A DNA stretch of 64,000 nucleotides, taken from NCBI GenBank assembly GCA_947489445.1, contig CANLDN010000012.1, forward strand, positions 1 through 64,000. The letters run 5' to 3'. This stretch comes from an uncultured Paracoccaceae bacterium. GTDB lineage: Bacteria > Pseudomonadota > Alphaproteobacteria > Rhodobacterales > Rhodobacteraceae. Position 1 is the stretch's first letter, and each line of letters begins with the position of its first letter. This document shows positions 8,910 to 17,451 of the stretch, piece after piece. A model generated the notes under the pieces. It searched no databases, was not told the DNA's origin, and saw only the letters and a list, made by a program, of their open reading frames with translations. Made by a program: the position numbers and the translations under genes.

Positions 8910-9335
8910 ATGACCTTAAGCATCTTTCAGAAATCAACGCTTGGCATTGCAGGTGCAACCGCACTTGGGATTGGTCTGGCGATCCTTGCCGCACCACATG
9001 CGTTCTATGCCAGCTACGGCATTTCACTTGGCGCAGACGTAAATCTGCTAAGTGAGCTGCGGGCACCTGCCGCAGGGCTTGCCGCACTGGGCGCCCTCAT
9101 GCTGGTGGGCATATGGCGCGTGGCATTGCGCGAAACATCGATTATGGCGGCTTTCACCGTTTTCTGTGCCTTCCCGGCAGGTCGGATTGTCGGGATCATT
9201 GTTGATGGCATCCCCGCTGGCACCGTCATTGGTGCGTTTGTGCTTGAACTCGCGATAGCGGCACTTTGCCTTGCAGCATTTGGTGGTCGTATTTGGGCCG
9301 GCAAACACAGTGGGCCCTCACCCAAACACGCGTAG
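8910..9335 (+). CDS. DUF4345-like small membrane protein
   Basis: A 141-aa protein with four hydrophobic segments. The pattern LRAPAAGLAALGALMLVGIW followed by GRIVGIIVDGIPAG matches the DUF4345 family as I know it. AGGAGG precedes the ATG. It lies between the NmrA-like and DUF1772 genes in one apparent operon. The family has no established function. Confidence 0.7.
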   Translation: MTLSIFQKSTLGIAGATALGIGLAILAAPHAFYASYGISLGADVNLLSELRAPAAGLAALGALMLVGIWRVALRETSIMAAFTVFCAFPAGRIVGIIVDGIPAGTVIGAFVLELAIAALCLAAFGGRIWAGKHSGPSPKHA

Positions 9336-9401
9336 GTCACTCCCAATCGCAGCGGAAGCATCGAACCTCCCACCGCTCAATCCCCTAAGAGAGAAAATCC
9401 A

Positions 9402-9917
9402 ATGTCCCCTATCATCTTCATTTTCCTTCAACTCGCCATCATCGCCTATGCGCTGGTCAGTGGCGTCTTCCTTGCGTTTTCCGATTTCATCATGCGGTCA
9501 TTGGCCCATACCGGTGGTGCTGGTGGCGTGGATGCGATGCAGGTCATCAACCGCGAGGTGTTTCGCTGGGTCTTCATGATGCTGTTTATCGGGCTGGCTC
9601 CATTATCCCTTTTGATCTCGGCCTATGGCGGCATCTTTATCGGCAATCGGCCGGGCAATCTCATCATGCTGGCGGGCCTGATCTATTTCATCGGCTGTTT
9701 TGGGGTCACGGTCTGTTTCAACGTTCCGATGAACGAAGCGCTGGCAGGCATGGACGTGACTGCGGACGCAACCCTTGACTACTGGACTGGCACCTATCTG
9801 CCGCGCTGGACCTTCTGGAACACCGTGCGCACCATTGCCAGTGGCGCCTCAGCCGCTCTTTTACTGTTCGGGCTGTTATGGGCGACACAAACGCAAGCAC
9901 AAACGGTTGTAGGGTAG
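9402..9917 (+). CDS. DUF1772 (anthrone oxygenase-like) membrane protein
   Basis: A 171-aa membrane protein with about four helices. It has the DUF1772 hallmarks: a GVFLAFSDFIM segment near the N-terminus, an MQVINREVF motif and FNVPMNEALAG. Some fungal members of the family are anthrone oxygenases; bacterial members are mostly uncharacterised. It is the last gene of the AraC/NmrA/DUF4345/DUF1772 group. Confidence 0.75.
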   Translation: MSPIIFIFLQLAIIAYALVSGVFLAFSDFIMRSLAHTGGAGGVDAMQVINREVFRWVFMMLFIGLAPLSLLISAYGGIFIGNRPGNLIMLAGLIYFIGCFGVTVCFNVPMNEALAGMDVTADATLDYWTGTYLPRWTFWNTVRTIASGASAALLLFGLLWATQTQAQTVVG

Positions 9918-10450
9918 TTTGAGATCATTGCTTTGAATGACCGCTATGGCGACTTCTACTGCAATGTACCGAAGAGCTCGCCGCACTTGCGAACAGATGC
10001 TGCAACAGCAATAGCCGCGACGGCACAAGTCCGGTTTGTCCGCTACTCACCAGTTTATACATGAAGCCGCGAACGGCGGGTGTACTGATATGGAGGGCAT
10101 ACTGATCCTTTCATCGTACCCGCGAGAGCAGCGTCCGTAAAATCTGCAATGCAGATCTTGGATTTCGTATTGAATGACATATCCAAGTCATCATGTTTGT
10201 TTGGCTGCGACATGGCAGGCGACTGTCACGCTGAACGGACTGTGTATGATATGATCCGCCCCATATCAGAATAGGCTGGGCTTGTACCTGTGGCTCCCAA
10301 TAGAGCCATATGCCGGGTCACGCGCCGCGCCGGTGGCTTTGAGAACACCCTGACAGCGCGGGGATCACATCGCATGTATCATTGATCTGTCGCAAAGTCG
10401 GCTGGCGATGCGCCTGCTAGGCTCTGGTCAGAGTTGGAGGAGGTGCACCC
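9918..10450. other. 533-bp stretch without a recognised gene
   Basis: I find no frame with a ribosome binding site or family resemblance, and no clear terminator. The end carries the strong GGAGGAGG ribosome binding site of the flavodoxin-like gene. It may hold decayed coding sequence, but I cannot name a source. Confidence 0.5.
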
Positions 10451-10972
10451 ATGTCCATTCTTATCATTTATGCCAGTATCGAAGGCCAAACGGAAAAGAT
10501 CGGCAAGTTCATTGAAGATCAACTGCGCGCCGCCGGGCAGGAGGTCACGGTATTTGATGCCGGTGACCGCACCGCGTCGCTGTCTTTTGCGGGTGTGGAT
10601 AAGGTCATTCTGGCAGCACCGGTCCATGAACGGCGCCACCCACAATCGTTCGAGGTGGTGTTATCGGCAAACAAACAGGAACTCGCGGCGCGCGACACCC
10701 TGCTTTTATCCGTGAGCCTAAGTGCTGCCTTCCCCGAAAAGGCAGACGAAGCGCAGGATTATATCGCGGAGCTGAAAATGCGGGTTGGGCTGGAGCCAGA
10801 TATCGCATTGCCCGTCGCCGGGGCCGTGCGCGCAGCAAGCTATGACTATTATGAAAGCCAAGTGCTGCAACATGTCGTGTTGCAGGGGCAAGACGTGGAC
10901 CCGACCGGGCAAGAACTGGAGTTCACGGATTGGGACCAGCTTGCCAAGGCGGTTGAAAAATTTGCCGGATAG
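10451..10972 (+). CDS. Flavodoxin-domain protein (HemG / protoporphyrinogen oxidase-like)
   Basis: A 173-aa flavodoxin-fold protein. The FMN-phosphate loop is ILIIYASIEGQTEKIGKF at the N-terminus, and SVSLSAAFPEKADEAQDYI sits where HemG proteins carry their long-chain insert. The length equals that of menaquinone-type protoporphyrinogen oxidase HemG (about 180 aa). HemG activity is an inference; many such proteins in alphaproteobacteria are unassigned flavodoxins. GGAGGAGG precedes the ATG. It is convergent with hisG, with 14 bp between the stop codons. Confidence 0.75.
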   Translation: MSILIIYASIEGQTEKIGKFIEDQLRAAGQEVTVFDAGDRTASLSFAGVDKVILAAPVHERRHPQSFEVVLSANKQELAARDTLLLSVSLSAAFPEKADEAQDYIAELKMRVGLEPDIALPVAGAVRAASYDYYESQVLQHVVLQGQDVDPTGQELEFTDWDQLAKAVEKFAG

Positions 10973-10986
10973 ACAGGCCGTAGTGG

Positions 10987-11676
10987 CTATATCCCCAACA
11001 CCAACTGCAGCGCCTTCAGCTTCTGGCGTTGCGCATCCGTCCAGTCACGCCGCCGCCCCCGGAACAGGGTCGCCTGGCTCGCGTGGATCAGCCCGTCATC
11101 AAGGATTTTCAGACCGTTCGCCCGCAGCGTTTCCCCGGTTGAGGTGATATCGGCGATCGCCTCGGCGGTTTCGTTTTTGACGGTGCCTTCGGTAGCGCCC
11201 TGACTATCGACAAGCTGGTAGTCGGCGACACCTTGGTCGCGCAGGAATTCCCGCACCAGCCGGTGATATTTTGTCGCGATCCGCAGCCGGAACCCGTGCT
11301 TGGCCCGGAACGCCGCTGCTGCCGCGTCCAGATCATCAAGCGTGTCCACATCGACCCAGCCCTGCGGCACGGCGATGATCAAATCCGCCCCGCCAAAGCC
11401 CATCAGGGCCAGCTCCGCCACCCGACTGTCCCAATTCGCCAGCTTTTCACGCACCAGGTCGGAGCCGGTGACCCCAAGGTGAATGTTGCCCGCCGCCAGT
11501 TCACGCGGGATTTCGCCCGCTGACAGCAGCACCAGTTCCACCCCGTCGATCCCATCGACAGCGCCTGCATATTCCCGGTCTGATCCGGATTTGCGCAGTG
11601 TCACGCCGCGCGCCCCAAACCAGTCAAACGTCTTTTCCATCAACCGTCCCTTGGACGGCACACCCAGCTTTAGCAT
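10987..11676 (-). CDS. hisG: ATP phosphoribosyltransferase catalytic subunit, short form
   Basis: A 229-aa HisG of the short form, which catalyses the first step of histidine synthesis (ATP + PRPP to phosphoribosyl-ATP) and lacks the C-terminal regulatory domain. It starts KLGVPSKGRLMEKTFDWF and contains GVTGSDLVREK and the PRPP-loop-like DSQGATEGTVKN. Short HisG works as a hetero-octamer with HisZ, which is encoded immediately upstream and overlaps it by 7 bp. It is the last gene of the hisS-(67 aa)-hisZ-hisG run. Confidence 0.96.
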   Translation of the reverse strand: MLKLGVPSKGRLMEKTFDWFGARGVTLRKSGSDREYAGAVDGIDGVELVLLSAGEIPRELAAGNIHLGVTGSDLVREKLANWDSRVAELALMGFGGADLIIAVPQGWVDVDTLDDLDAAAAAFRAKHGFRLRIATKYHRLVREFLRDQGVADYQLVDSQGATEGTVKNETAEAIADITSTGETLRANGLKILDDGLIHASQATLFRGRRRDWTDAQRQKLKALQLVLGI

Positions 11677-12737
11677 GATAACCCCAGCACCAGATCGGGT
11701 CGGATCACCCCGCCCACCGCAGGCACGGCCCGGCCCGCGCCCAGCCGGGCGGTCAGCGCATCATAGCGCCCCCCGGTGGCCACGGGCGGAAAGTCGAGCC
11801 TGTCGACCGCGTAGAACCCAAAAACGAACCCATCGTAATATTCCAGCGACGTCCGGCCATAGCTGCCTTCGAAATCAAGGCTGGACACATCGACGCCCCG
11901 TGCCGCCAGCGCCTCTAACCGCGCCTCAAGCCGGGACACGGCCGCCCCGATTGCGGGCATATCGACCGCGATATCGCCCAGCGCGCTCAGCACATTTGGC
12001 GCGGTTTCCCGCAGTCCCAGAATGGCGTCGATCAATGCCGCCTCTTCACCCGCAAGGGGTGCAGCTGCCGCATCTGCGCGCAAGGCTTCGATCCGGGCTG
12101 CAACCTCTGCCCGGCTGCGCAACCCGATTTCCGGCCCTGCATTTGCAAACGGATCATCTGCTGCCAGCAGTTCCGTACGTGCAGCCCCGGACCCGTAGCG
12201 TTTCAACAGCGCCTTGAACCGCGCCGGTCGCCAGATATGCCGCAAAAGTGCTGCCTTGCGTGCATCGGTCGTGCGCAGCCCGCGCACTGCGGCCATCAGG
12301 ATGCCGATATCGCCTGTGGCTGCCCGCACGGGCAAGCCATTCAGCCCTGCGGCAATCAGGGCAAAGACTTCGGCATCTGCGTTGGCCGGGTTCTGACCGT
12401 CAAAGACCTCGTAGCCGACCTGCACATATTCATTCGCCCGGGTTTCATCGCTTTCCTGCTTGCGAAACACTTTGCCGGCATAGGTATAGCGGGCGGGGTC
12501 TGCGTGGCTTTCCATATGCATCTGCACGACGGGCACGGTGAAATCCGGGCGCAATACCATTTCGCCGCGCAGGGGGTCAGATGTCAGGTAGGCGCGGGCG
12601 CGGATATCTTCGCCATACAAATCCAGCAGCGTGTCTGCGGGTTGCAGCACATCCGCCTTCACCACCTGCGCCCCTTGGGCGGCAAAGTGATCGCGCAGGC
12701 GGCGCGCCTCAGTCAGGGTTTCCGCTGAGCCAGGCAT
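11670..12737 (-). CDS. hisZ: ATP phosphoribosyltransferase regulatory subunit
   Basis: A 355-aa class II aminoacyl-tRNA-synthetase paralogue that carries histidine feedback and activates short HisG. Class II motif-like segments are present (MVLRPDFTVPVVQMHM, YAGKVFRKQESDETRANEYV and the C-terminal ATGGRYDALTARLG), without the tRNA-binding C-terminal domain of HisS. The ATG overlaps the stop of the upstream 67-aa gene as TGATG; a TTG one codon earlier is possible. It overlaps hisG by 7 bp, so HisZ and HisG are translationally coupled. Confidence 0.95.
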   Translation of the reverse strand: MPGSAETLTEARRLRDHFAAQGAQVVKADVLQPADTLLDLYGEDIRARAYLTSDPLRGEMVLRPDFTVPVVQMHMESHADPARYTYAGKVFRKQESDETRANEYVQVGYEVFDGQNPANADAEVFALIAAGLNGLPVRAATGDIGILMAAVRGLRTTDARKAALLRHIWRPARFKALLKRYGSGAARTELLAADDPFANAGPEIGLRSRAEVAARIEALRADAAAAPLAGEEAALIDAILGLRETAPNVLSALGDIAVDMPAIGAAVSRLEARLEALAARGVDVSSLDFEGSYGRTSLEYYDGFVFGFYAVDRLDFPPVATGGRYDALTARLGAGRAVPAVGGVIRPDLVLGLSC

Positions 12738-12940
12738 CAAACGAAATACCTCAGCACCATCATGAAGCCAAAGAACATCAGGACCGACCCTAGGACAGTG
12801 AAAAGCATGGCATCATTCGTCGTGCCGTAGGCGACGGCGACAAAGCCCAATGCTGCAATGACAGCCCCGATGATGATCGAGGCAATGCCGGTCAGAATGG
12901 CACCAAGAAAGCGCAACAGTCCTTTTAGAAAGTCATTCAT
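12737..12940 (-). CDS. Small membrane protein inside the his operon
   Basis: A 67-aa, very hydrophobic protein with two predicted helices (about residues 8-38 and 46-66) joined by a short YGTTNDA loop. Its ATG overlaps the hisS stop codon as ATGA, and its TGA overlaps the hisZ ATG as TGATG, so it is translated as part of the chain. No family is recognised. The tight coupling on both sides argues that it is expressed. An earlier start at 13018 would lie deep inside hisS and is not preferred. Confidence 0.65.
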   Translation of the reverse strand: MNDFLKGLLRFLGAILTGIASIIIGAVIAALGFVAVAYGTTNDAMLFTVLGSVLMFFGFMMVLRYFV

Positions 12941-14562
12941 GATGTGCCCAAAATCTCGCGCACCTTGGCGAGCATCTGATCGCGCGGTACTTCGTATTGG
13001 CTGGGCCGGTCTTTCCATTCCTCAAGCGTGGCGTTCTTGGCGATCTCGGCCCCGAGGATCAAGTCCTTGATCTGCACGACGTTCTTGTCGAACTCATCCC
13101 CGCCCGCGATGATCGCGATGGGGGAATTGCGCTTGTCGGCGTATTTCAGTTGGTTGCCAAAGTTCTTGGGGTTGCCAAGGTAGACCTCGGCTCGGATAGG
13201 CTCGCCGCCGTCGTCCGGCTTTCGCAAGTCGGCAACCATCTTTTGATAATCCGCCATCCGGTCACGATCCATCACGGTCACGACGACGGGGCCAGTGGCA
13301 GAGCTATTCACCCGCCCTTTGGCTTTGAGAGCGGCCAAGAGCCGATCCACCCCGATCGAGACGCCCGTGGCGGGCACTTCCTGCCCGGTGAAGCGCTTGA
13401 CCAAATCGTCATACCGTCCACCGCCCGCGACAGAGCCGAAGTTACGCGGACGGCCCTTTTCGTCTTTGATCTCAAAAGTCAGTTCGGCCTCATATACCGG
13501 GCCGGTGTAATAGCCGAGACCGCGAACTACGGAAGGGTCAAGACGGATGCGGTCAGGGCCGTAGCCTTGGGATAGTAACAGCGCCGAAATTTCAGAAAGT
13601 TCCGAAACACCTTCTTTGCCGATTTTGGAGTCTCCGACAATCCACTCCAAATAGCTCAAAATACGAGACTTGAACTCCTCGGGATATTGCTCAACCAACA
13701 TAACGTAGTCAGGAAGCAATTCACTCATCAGGATCTGTCTTCCTTTCGCTTCAATGTCTTCATCGGACAATTGAGGCAAATAGTCCTGCGCCATCTGTGC
13801 TAGAACATTCGTGGTAGCTGAAACAAAAGACATCACGACTCCGGCTTGAGTATCGCTAAGTCCGGCCCCTTCTGTGAAGTCTCCAGACTCGTCTTTGCGT
13901 CCCCTTTGCAGCAGTTGCCCGACGCCTGACGGTCCCAGCCTGTCGATTTTATCAATTGCTCGCAGCACGATCCCCCGAGCGTCGGCGTGTTCGTCTGTGT
14001 CCGGCAACTCAGCGGCCTCTAAAACACCATTCAGCACCTTACGGTTGTTCACGCGAATGATATAATCATTATTGTCAATTCCCACGGCCTCAAGCGTATC
14101 CGCCAGCATCGCGCAAATCTCGGCATCTGCCGCCACTGACGACGCCCCGACCGTATCCGCATCACACTGATAGAATTGCCGAAACCGCCCCGGCCCCGGC
14201 TTTTCATTCCGCCACACCGGCCCCATTGCGTAGCGACGGTAGGGCATCGGCAGATCGTTGCGATATTGTGCCGCGACCCGCGCCAATGGGGCCGTCAGGT
14301 CGTAGCGCAGGGCGAGCCAGTCCTTGTCTTCTTCCCACGCGAACACCCCTTCATTCGGGCGGTCCACGTCGGGCAGGAACTTGCCCAGCGCCTCGACCGT
14401 TTCCACGGCAGACGTCTCCAACGCGTCAAACCCATAGCGATGATAGACCTCTGCGATCTTGCGCAGCATGTCGGTGCGCATGGTGACATCCGCGCCAAAG
14501 TAATCCTGAAACCCCTTTGGCGTCACCGCCTTGGGGCGCGGCTGCTTCTTCGTCTTGGCCAT
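12937..14562 (-). CDS. hisS: Histidyl-tRNA synthetase
   Basis: A 541-aa class II synthetase charging tRNA-His. Class II motif 2 is seen in YAMGPVWRNEKPGPGRFRQF. The histidine-specific segment is LDPSVVRGLGYYTGPVYEAE, followed by motif 3-like GVSIGVDRLLAALK and a C-terminal anticodon-binding domain. It is about 40-50 aa longer than usual for alphaproteobacteria: an extra segment, roughly residues 235-320, includes MAQDYLPQLSDEDIEAKGRQ. The DNA of this part is visibly AT-richer (43 % GC in 13621-13680 against 67 % in 14281-14340, hand-counted). The ATG at MAKTKKQ is preferred, with AAGGACAGGA upstream; a GTG 7 codons earlier also exists. It is first in the his cluster. Confidence 0.95.
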   Translation of the reverse strand: MAKTKKQPRPKAVTPKGFQDYFGADVTMRTDMLRKIAEVYHRYGFDALETSAVETVEALGKFLPDVDRPNEGVFAWEEDKDWLALRYDLTAPLARVAAQYRNDLPMPYRRYAMGPVWRNEKPGPGRFRQFYQCDADTVGASSVAADAEICAMLADTLEAVGIDNNDYIIRVNNRKVLNGVLEAAELPDTDEHADARGIVLRAIDKIDRLGPSGVGQLLQRGRKDESGDFTEGAGLSDTQAGVVMSFVSATTNVLAQMAQDYLPQLSDEDIEAKGRQILMSELLPDYVMLVEQYPEEFKSRILSYLEWIVGDSKIGKEGVSELSEISALLLSQGYGPDRIRLDPSVVRGLGYYTGPVYEAELTFEIKDEKGRPRNFGSVAGGGRYDDLVKRFTGQEVPATGVSIGVDRLLAALKAKGRVNSSATGPVVVTVMDRDRMADYQKMVADLRKPDDGGEPIRAEVYLGNPKNFGNQLKYADKRNSPIAIIAGGDEFDKNVVQIKDLILGAEIAKNATLEEWKDRPSQYEVPRDQMLAKVREILGTS

Positions 14563-14610
14563 CGCTTTGGTCCTGTCCTTCACATTCCCGCGCCGTTTAA
14601 CGCGCCTATG

Positions 14611-15069
14611 TCACAGGGGCAATGCAGTCGTATATTTCAGCTCTTTGAGACTGAACGACGACACGACCGATTTGACAAAGGGCGAGCGGAGCAAGGTGTG
14701 GGTCATAAAGGCCTCGTAAGCCTCCACATCGCGACACCGGATTTTCAGGATATAATCCGCCGTGCCGGAAATCGCATGCGCCTCCATAATCTGAGGGTGG
14801 GCGCGGATCACGGTGGCAAATCCCGCAATCGACGCCTCTGCATGATCGGCCAGCCGGACCGTTGCAAACACACACAGACGGACATCCGCCTTGGCCGGGT
14901 CCAGCAGGGCCACGCGGCCCCGGATCAGCCCCAGTTTTTCAAACTCCTGCACCTTGCGCCACACGGTCGAGGTCGCCATGCCCGCCTGCTCTGACAACTC
15001 TGCCAGCGACAGCGCCGCATCCGCCTGTAATGCCGCCAACAATGCCCGCTCTTGATCAGAAATTTTCAT
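14611..15069 (-). CDS. Lrp/AsnC-family regulator
   Basis: A 152-aa regulator with an N-terminal HTH (LSLAELSEQAGMATSTVWRK) and a RAM/AsnC ligand-binding domain (GTADYILKIRCRDVEAYEAF). It is divergent from phhA across about 105 bp. The HTH lies at residues 15-40, as in Lrp proteins. Because it is adjacent to phenylalanine hydroxylase, it most likely senses an aromatic amino acid and controls phhA, like other phhA-linked Lrp regulators. That role is inference from position. Confidence 0.9.
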   Translation of the reverse strand: MKISDQERALLAALQADAALSLAELSEQAGMATSTVWRKVQEFEKLGLIRGRVALLDPAKADVRLCVFATVRLADHAEASIAGFATVIRAHPQIMEAHAISGTADYILKIRCRDVEAYEAFMTHTLLRSPFVKSVVSSFSLKELKYTTALPL

Positions 15070-15174
15070 ATACTGGCGCTTTCTAATATTCCCTTATCAA
15101 ATATGCGCGAAATCCGACCAAATTGACAGAAAATTTCCGCTGATATGGGCGATAATTGGGGAAAGGAACCTGTC

Positions 15175-15966
15175 ATGCCTAAAGATACCACTTACACCTC
15201 CCTGCAACCCGACGCCGAGGGGCGCTATCCCTATACTGCGGAAGATGATGCCGTCTGGGGTGAGCTTTTCACCCGGCAAATGGATTTTCTGCCCGGCAAG
15301 GTCGCCCCTGCGTACCTTGACGGTGTTGCCAAACTGGGCCTGAATGCCGCCAAAACCCCGCAGGTCAAGGATATCGACGCGAAGTTGCATGAATTGACCG
15401 GGGCGGGTGCCCATGGCGTTCCAGCCATTATCCCGCCATCGCAATTCTATGACCTGCTCAGCCAGCGCAAATTTCCCGTCGCCACCTTTCTGCGGCGGCG
15501 CGAGCATATGGACTATATCGAGGAACCGGATTTGTTTCACGAGGTGTTTGGCCATTGTCCGATGCTGACCAACGCACCCTATGCGGATTTCATCGAAGGG
15601 TTCGGTCAACGGGCCAAGGCGCTGGGCAAGGGCTATAGCTGGCACATGTTTCGGCTGTTCTGGTTCACGGTCGAGTTCGGAATGATCCGGACTCCTGACG
15701 GGTTGCGGGCCTATGGTGCGGGTATCGTTTCATCCCCGGCGGAGGCTGAGAATGCCATGTCCGGCCATGCCCTGATGCAGGATTTTGATCTGCTGACCGT
15801 GTTTCGTACCCCCTACCGGATTGATATCGTGCAGCCGACCTATTTCGTGATCGATAGCTTTGATGAGTTGGCCGCGGCGCTGGAGGCTGATTTTGGCGGC
15901 CTGATTGATGAGGCGAAACGCTTGGGTGATCTGCCCCCTCTTTTCGAGGCCAAGCAAGCGGTATAG
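15175..15966 (+). CDS. phhA: Phenylalanine 4-monooxygenase
   Basis: A 263-aa non-haem iron, tetrahydropterin-dependent hydroxylase turning phenylalanine into tyrosine. The 2-His-1-Glu iron triad is visible: H122 and H127 in LFHEVFGHCPM and E167 in FWFTVEFGM. PYTAEDDAVW and FLRRREHMDYIEEPD are typical of bacterial PhhA. The length matches the single-domain bacterial enzyme, with no ACT regulatory domain. The ATG at MPKDTTY follows GGGGAAAGGAAC; an ATG 10 codons earlier lacks such a site. It is divergent from an Lrp regulator and 8 bp upstream of slyX. Confidence 0.96.
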   Translation: MPKDTTYTSLQPDAEGRYPYTAEDDAVWGELFTRQMDFLPGKVAPAYLDGVAKLGLNAAKTPQVKDIDAKLHELTGAGAHGVPAIIPPSQFYDLLSQRKFPVATFLRRREHMDYIEEPDLFHEVFGHCPMLTNAPYADFIEGFGQRAKALGKGYSWHMFRLFWFTVEFGMIRTPDGLRAYGAGIVSSPAEAENAMSGHALMQDFDLLTVFRTPYRIDIVQPTYFVIDSFDELAAALEADFGGLIDEAKRLGDLPPLFEAKQAV

Positions 15967-15974
15967 AAGGCCCC

Positions 15975-16178
15975 ATGGCCGACACAATAATCCTTGAAGA
16001 ACAAATCGCCCACCTCACCCGCACGGTTGAGGAGTTGTCAGATGTCGTGGCCCGGCAGGAAACTGAACTGGCGCTCGTCACCCGCAGGTTGGCGATGCTG
16101 ATGGAACGTGAAGCCACCCGCGAATTGGACGCAGGCGGCACGGTGCCACTGGGCGATCAACGCCCACCGCACTGGTAG
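15975..16178 (+). CDS. slyX: SlyX family protein
   Basis: A 67-aa protein that is almost entirely a coiled coil (LEEQIAHLTRTVEELSDVVA then RRLAMLMER) and ends in the proline-rich QRPPHW tail typical of SlyX. The function of SlyX is not established. It starts 8 bp after the phhA stop, so it is probably in the same transcript. Confidence 0.88.
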   Translation: MADTIILEEQIAHLTRTVEELSDVVARQETELALVTRRLAMLMEREATRELDAGGTVPLGDQRPPHW

Positions 16179-16195
16179 GCACAACAGCGCGGCGC

Positions 16196-16226
16196 GTAAG
16201 GTGGGTCTTGACCCACCCGCCCTTAG
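16196..16226. repeat. Palindromic repeat copy 1 (GGTGGGT/ACCCACC)
   Basis: GTAA is followed by GGTGGGT-CTTG-ACCCACC and a C-rich tail. The repeat covers the shared 3' region of slyX and the convergent lipoprotein gene, including the last codon and stop of the latter. The same core occurs at 16826, 23873 and, in altered form, 26583. Confidence 0.75.
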
Positions 16227-16729
16227 TTAATGCGCTCTTTCATCACTGTGACACTGACCACTTCGGGAAACTTCCATGGTGTGCTGCTGGCCACGGCTGC
16301 GGTCACCGCGGTTGTCAGGATCGCCCCGGCGATACCGGCATTGGTCGCCGTGGCGACCTGCTTGTCCTGGGCAAACACCGTCTCGGCACCGCGTAGATCG
16401 TCCCCTTCGCAGCGCACTTGCATCTGGGCCGGGCGGCCTCGGTCTTCAAACTCTCCTGATTGCACAAAGCGGGGCAAGTCGACGCGCGCCGGGGTAATCA
16501 CACTGGCCGACACTTCCGTCGACGACAACGTGCAGCTAAGACCGCCCACTTCGACAGAAGCACCGTCGCGGTTGGTCATGGTCCGGATTTCAGTGGTGCG
16601 ATAGCTGGTGATGCGCGCGCGGTCCACGTCCGCACGGATGCCGGCCGTCGTGCTGGGCTGCGTGATTTCCAACTTCGGTGTGCACCCGGCAAGTGCTGCC
16701 GCGACAGCAAAAAATGCCAATTTCTTCAT
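16223..16729 (-). CDS. Predicted outer-membrane lipoprotein, unknown function
   Basis: A 168-aa protein with a short lipoprotein signal peptide, MKKLAFFAVAAALAGCTPK. The lipobox LAGC puts the modified cysteine at residue 16. The mature part is hydrophilic, with no family I recognise; one stretch (AGIAGAILTTAVTAAVASS) is hydrophobic and glycine/alanine-rich near the C-terminus. GGAG about 10 nt upstream supports this start over an ATG 5 codons earlier. It stands alone between slyX (convergent) and a membrane protein gene (divergent). Confidence 0.75.
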   Translation of the reverse strand: MKKLAFFAVAAALAGCTPKLEITQPSTTAGIRADVDRARITSYRTTEIRTMTNRDGASVEVGGLSCTLSSTEVSASVITPARVDLPRFVQSGEFEDRGRPAQMQVRCEGDDLRGAETVFAQDKQVATATNAGIAGAILTTAVTAAVASSTPWKFPEVVSVTVMKERIN

Positions 16730-16825
16730 AACTTTAAACTCCAAATCAGCCCCATTGCCGCTTTAGGGCGTTTTCCGGATTATCGTCAACCAAGTGCCAC
16801 AGATGACCTTAGGTCAAAGCCAAAT

Positions 16826-16852
16826 GTAGGGTGGGTTTTCAACCCACCTTAC
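16826..16852. repeat. Palindromic repeat copy 2
   Basis: GTAGGGTGGGTT-TTC-AACCCACC ends in TTAC. It lies between the lipoprotein gene and the divergent 163-aa membrane protein gene, so it could affect expression of both. Confidence 0.75.
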
Positions 16853-16937
16853 GTGATGCCGCTGCCGGGGCATGACGCCCAGAAACCCGCGTCGGCATCG
16901 CGTTGCGCAAGTGCATGAACTGTGGTTGAAGCCGCTT

Positions 16938-17429
16938 ATGTTGCGCAAAATTCTTCTGTTACTCGCCGTCATTTTATTCTTCGCCGCCTTGGGTTTGGGA
17001 ATAACGGCACATGCTCTCTTCATCGCGGGCGGGGTGATCGATGCAACTGTCATTGGCCTGGCTGCCGGTGCCCTCATGTCCATTGTCATCGCGGGTGTTA
17101 TCGTCAAGCGTACAACCCGCGACAAGCCCATCGATATGACCAATGCGGTCTCATACGACCTGCAAAGCGTGATGTTGGGCGGCCTGTTGGCAGGTTTCGG
17201 CGTCTTGGTCTTGGCCCTGTTCACGCCGCTCATGTACGACCTGTTTGAGAAAGAGGCCGAGAGACCCGGATCAGGTGCCTCAATCAATGATCTGCCGGCG
17301 GCCATCCAACCCGCGCTCAACTGGTTGAACGCAACACTGGGGTCCATCGGACTGGTTCTGCCCGTGGCCGTTTTCGGGCTGCTTTTGATCATCATCGGAT
17401 GGCGGTTTATCCGGCCCGCCCGTCGCTAA
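16938..17429 (+). CDS. Membrane protein of unknown function
   Basis: A 163-aa protein with four hydrophobic segments: about residues 3-27, 32-52, 78-100 and 136-156. It has a periplasmic or cytoplasmic loop FEKEAERPGSGASINDLPAA between the third and fourth. No family is recognised. The start MLRKILLLLAV is chosen because it leads directly into the first helix; upstream in-frame ATGs would run through a basic, repeat-adjacent stretch. The ribosome binding site is weak. Confidence 0.55.
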   Translation: MLRKILLLLAVILFFAALGLGITAHALFIAGGVIDATVIGLAAGALMSIVIAGVIVKRTTRDKPIDMTNAVSYDLQSVMLGGLLAGFGVLVLALFTPLMYDLFEKEAERPGSGASINDLPAAIQPALNWLNATLGSIGLVLPVAVFGLLLIIIGWRFIRPARR

Positions 17430-17451
17430 ACCGGCAGCCCTCGGCATGGCT

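Noticed and set aside
14176..14994. 272-codon open frame on the plus strand
   Set aside because: It runs antisense across hisS and the Lrp gene; composition and proline/histidine/arginine richness are typical of a shadow.
15123..15156. TTGACA and GATAAT as a phhA promoter
   Set aside because: The two boxes are 22 bp apart, too far for a standard promoter; I could not fix a better pair.
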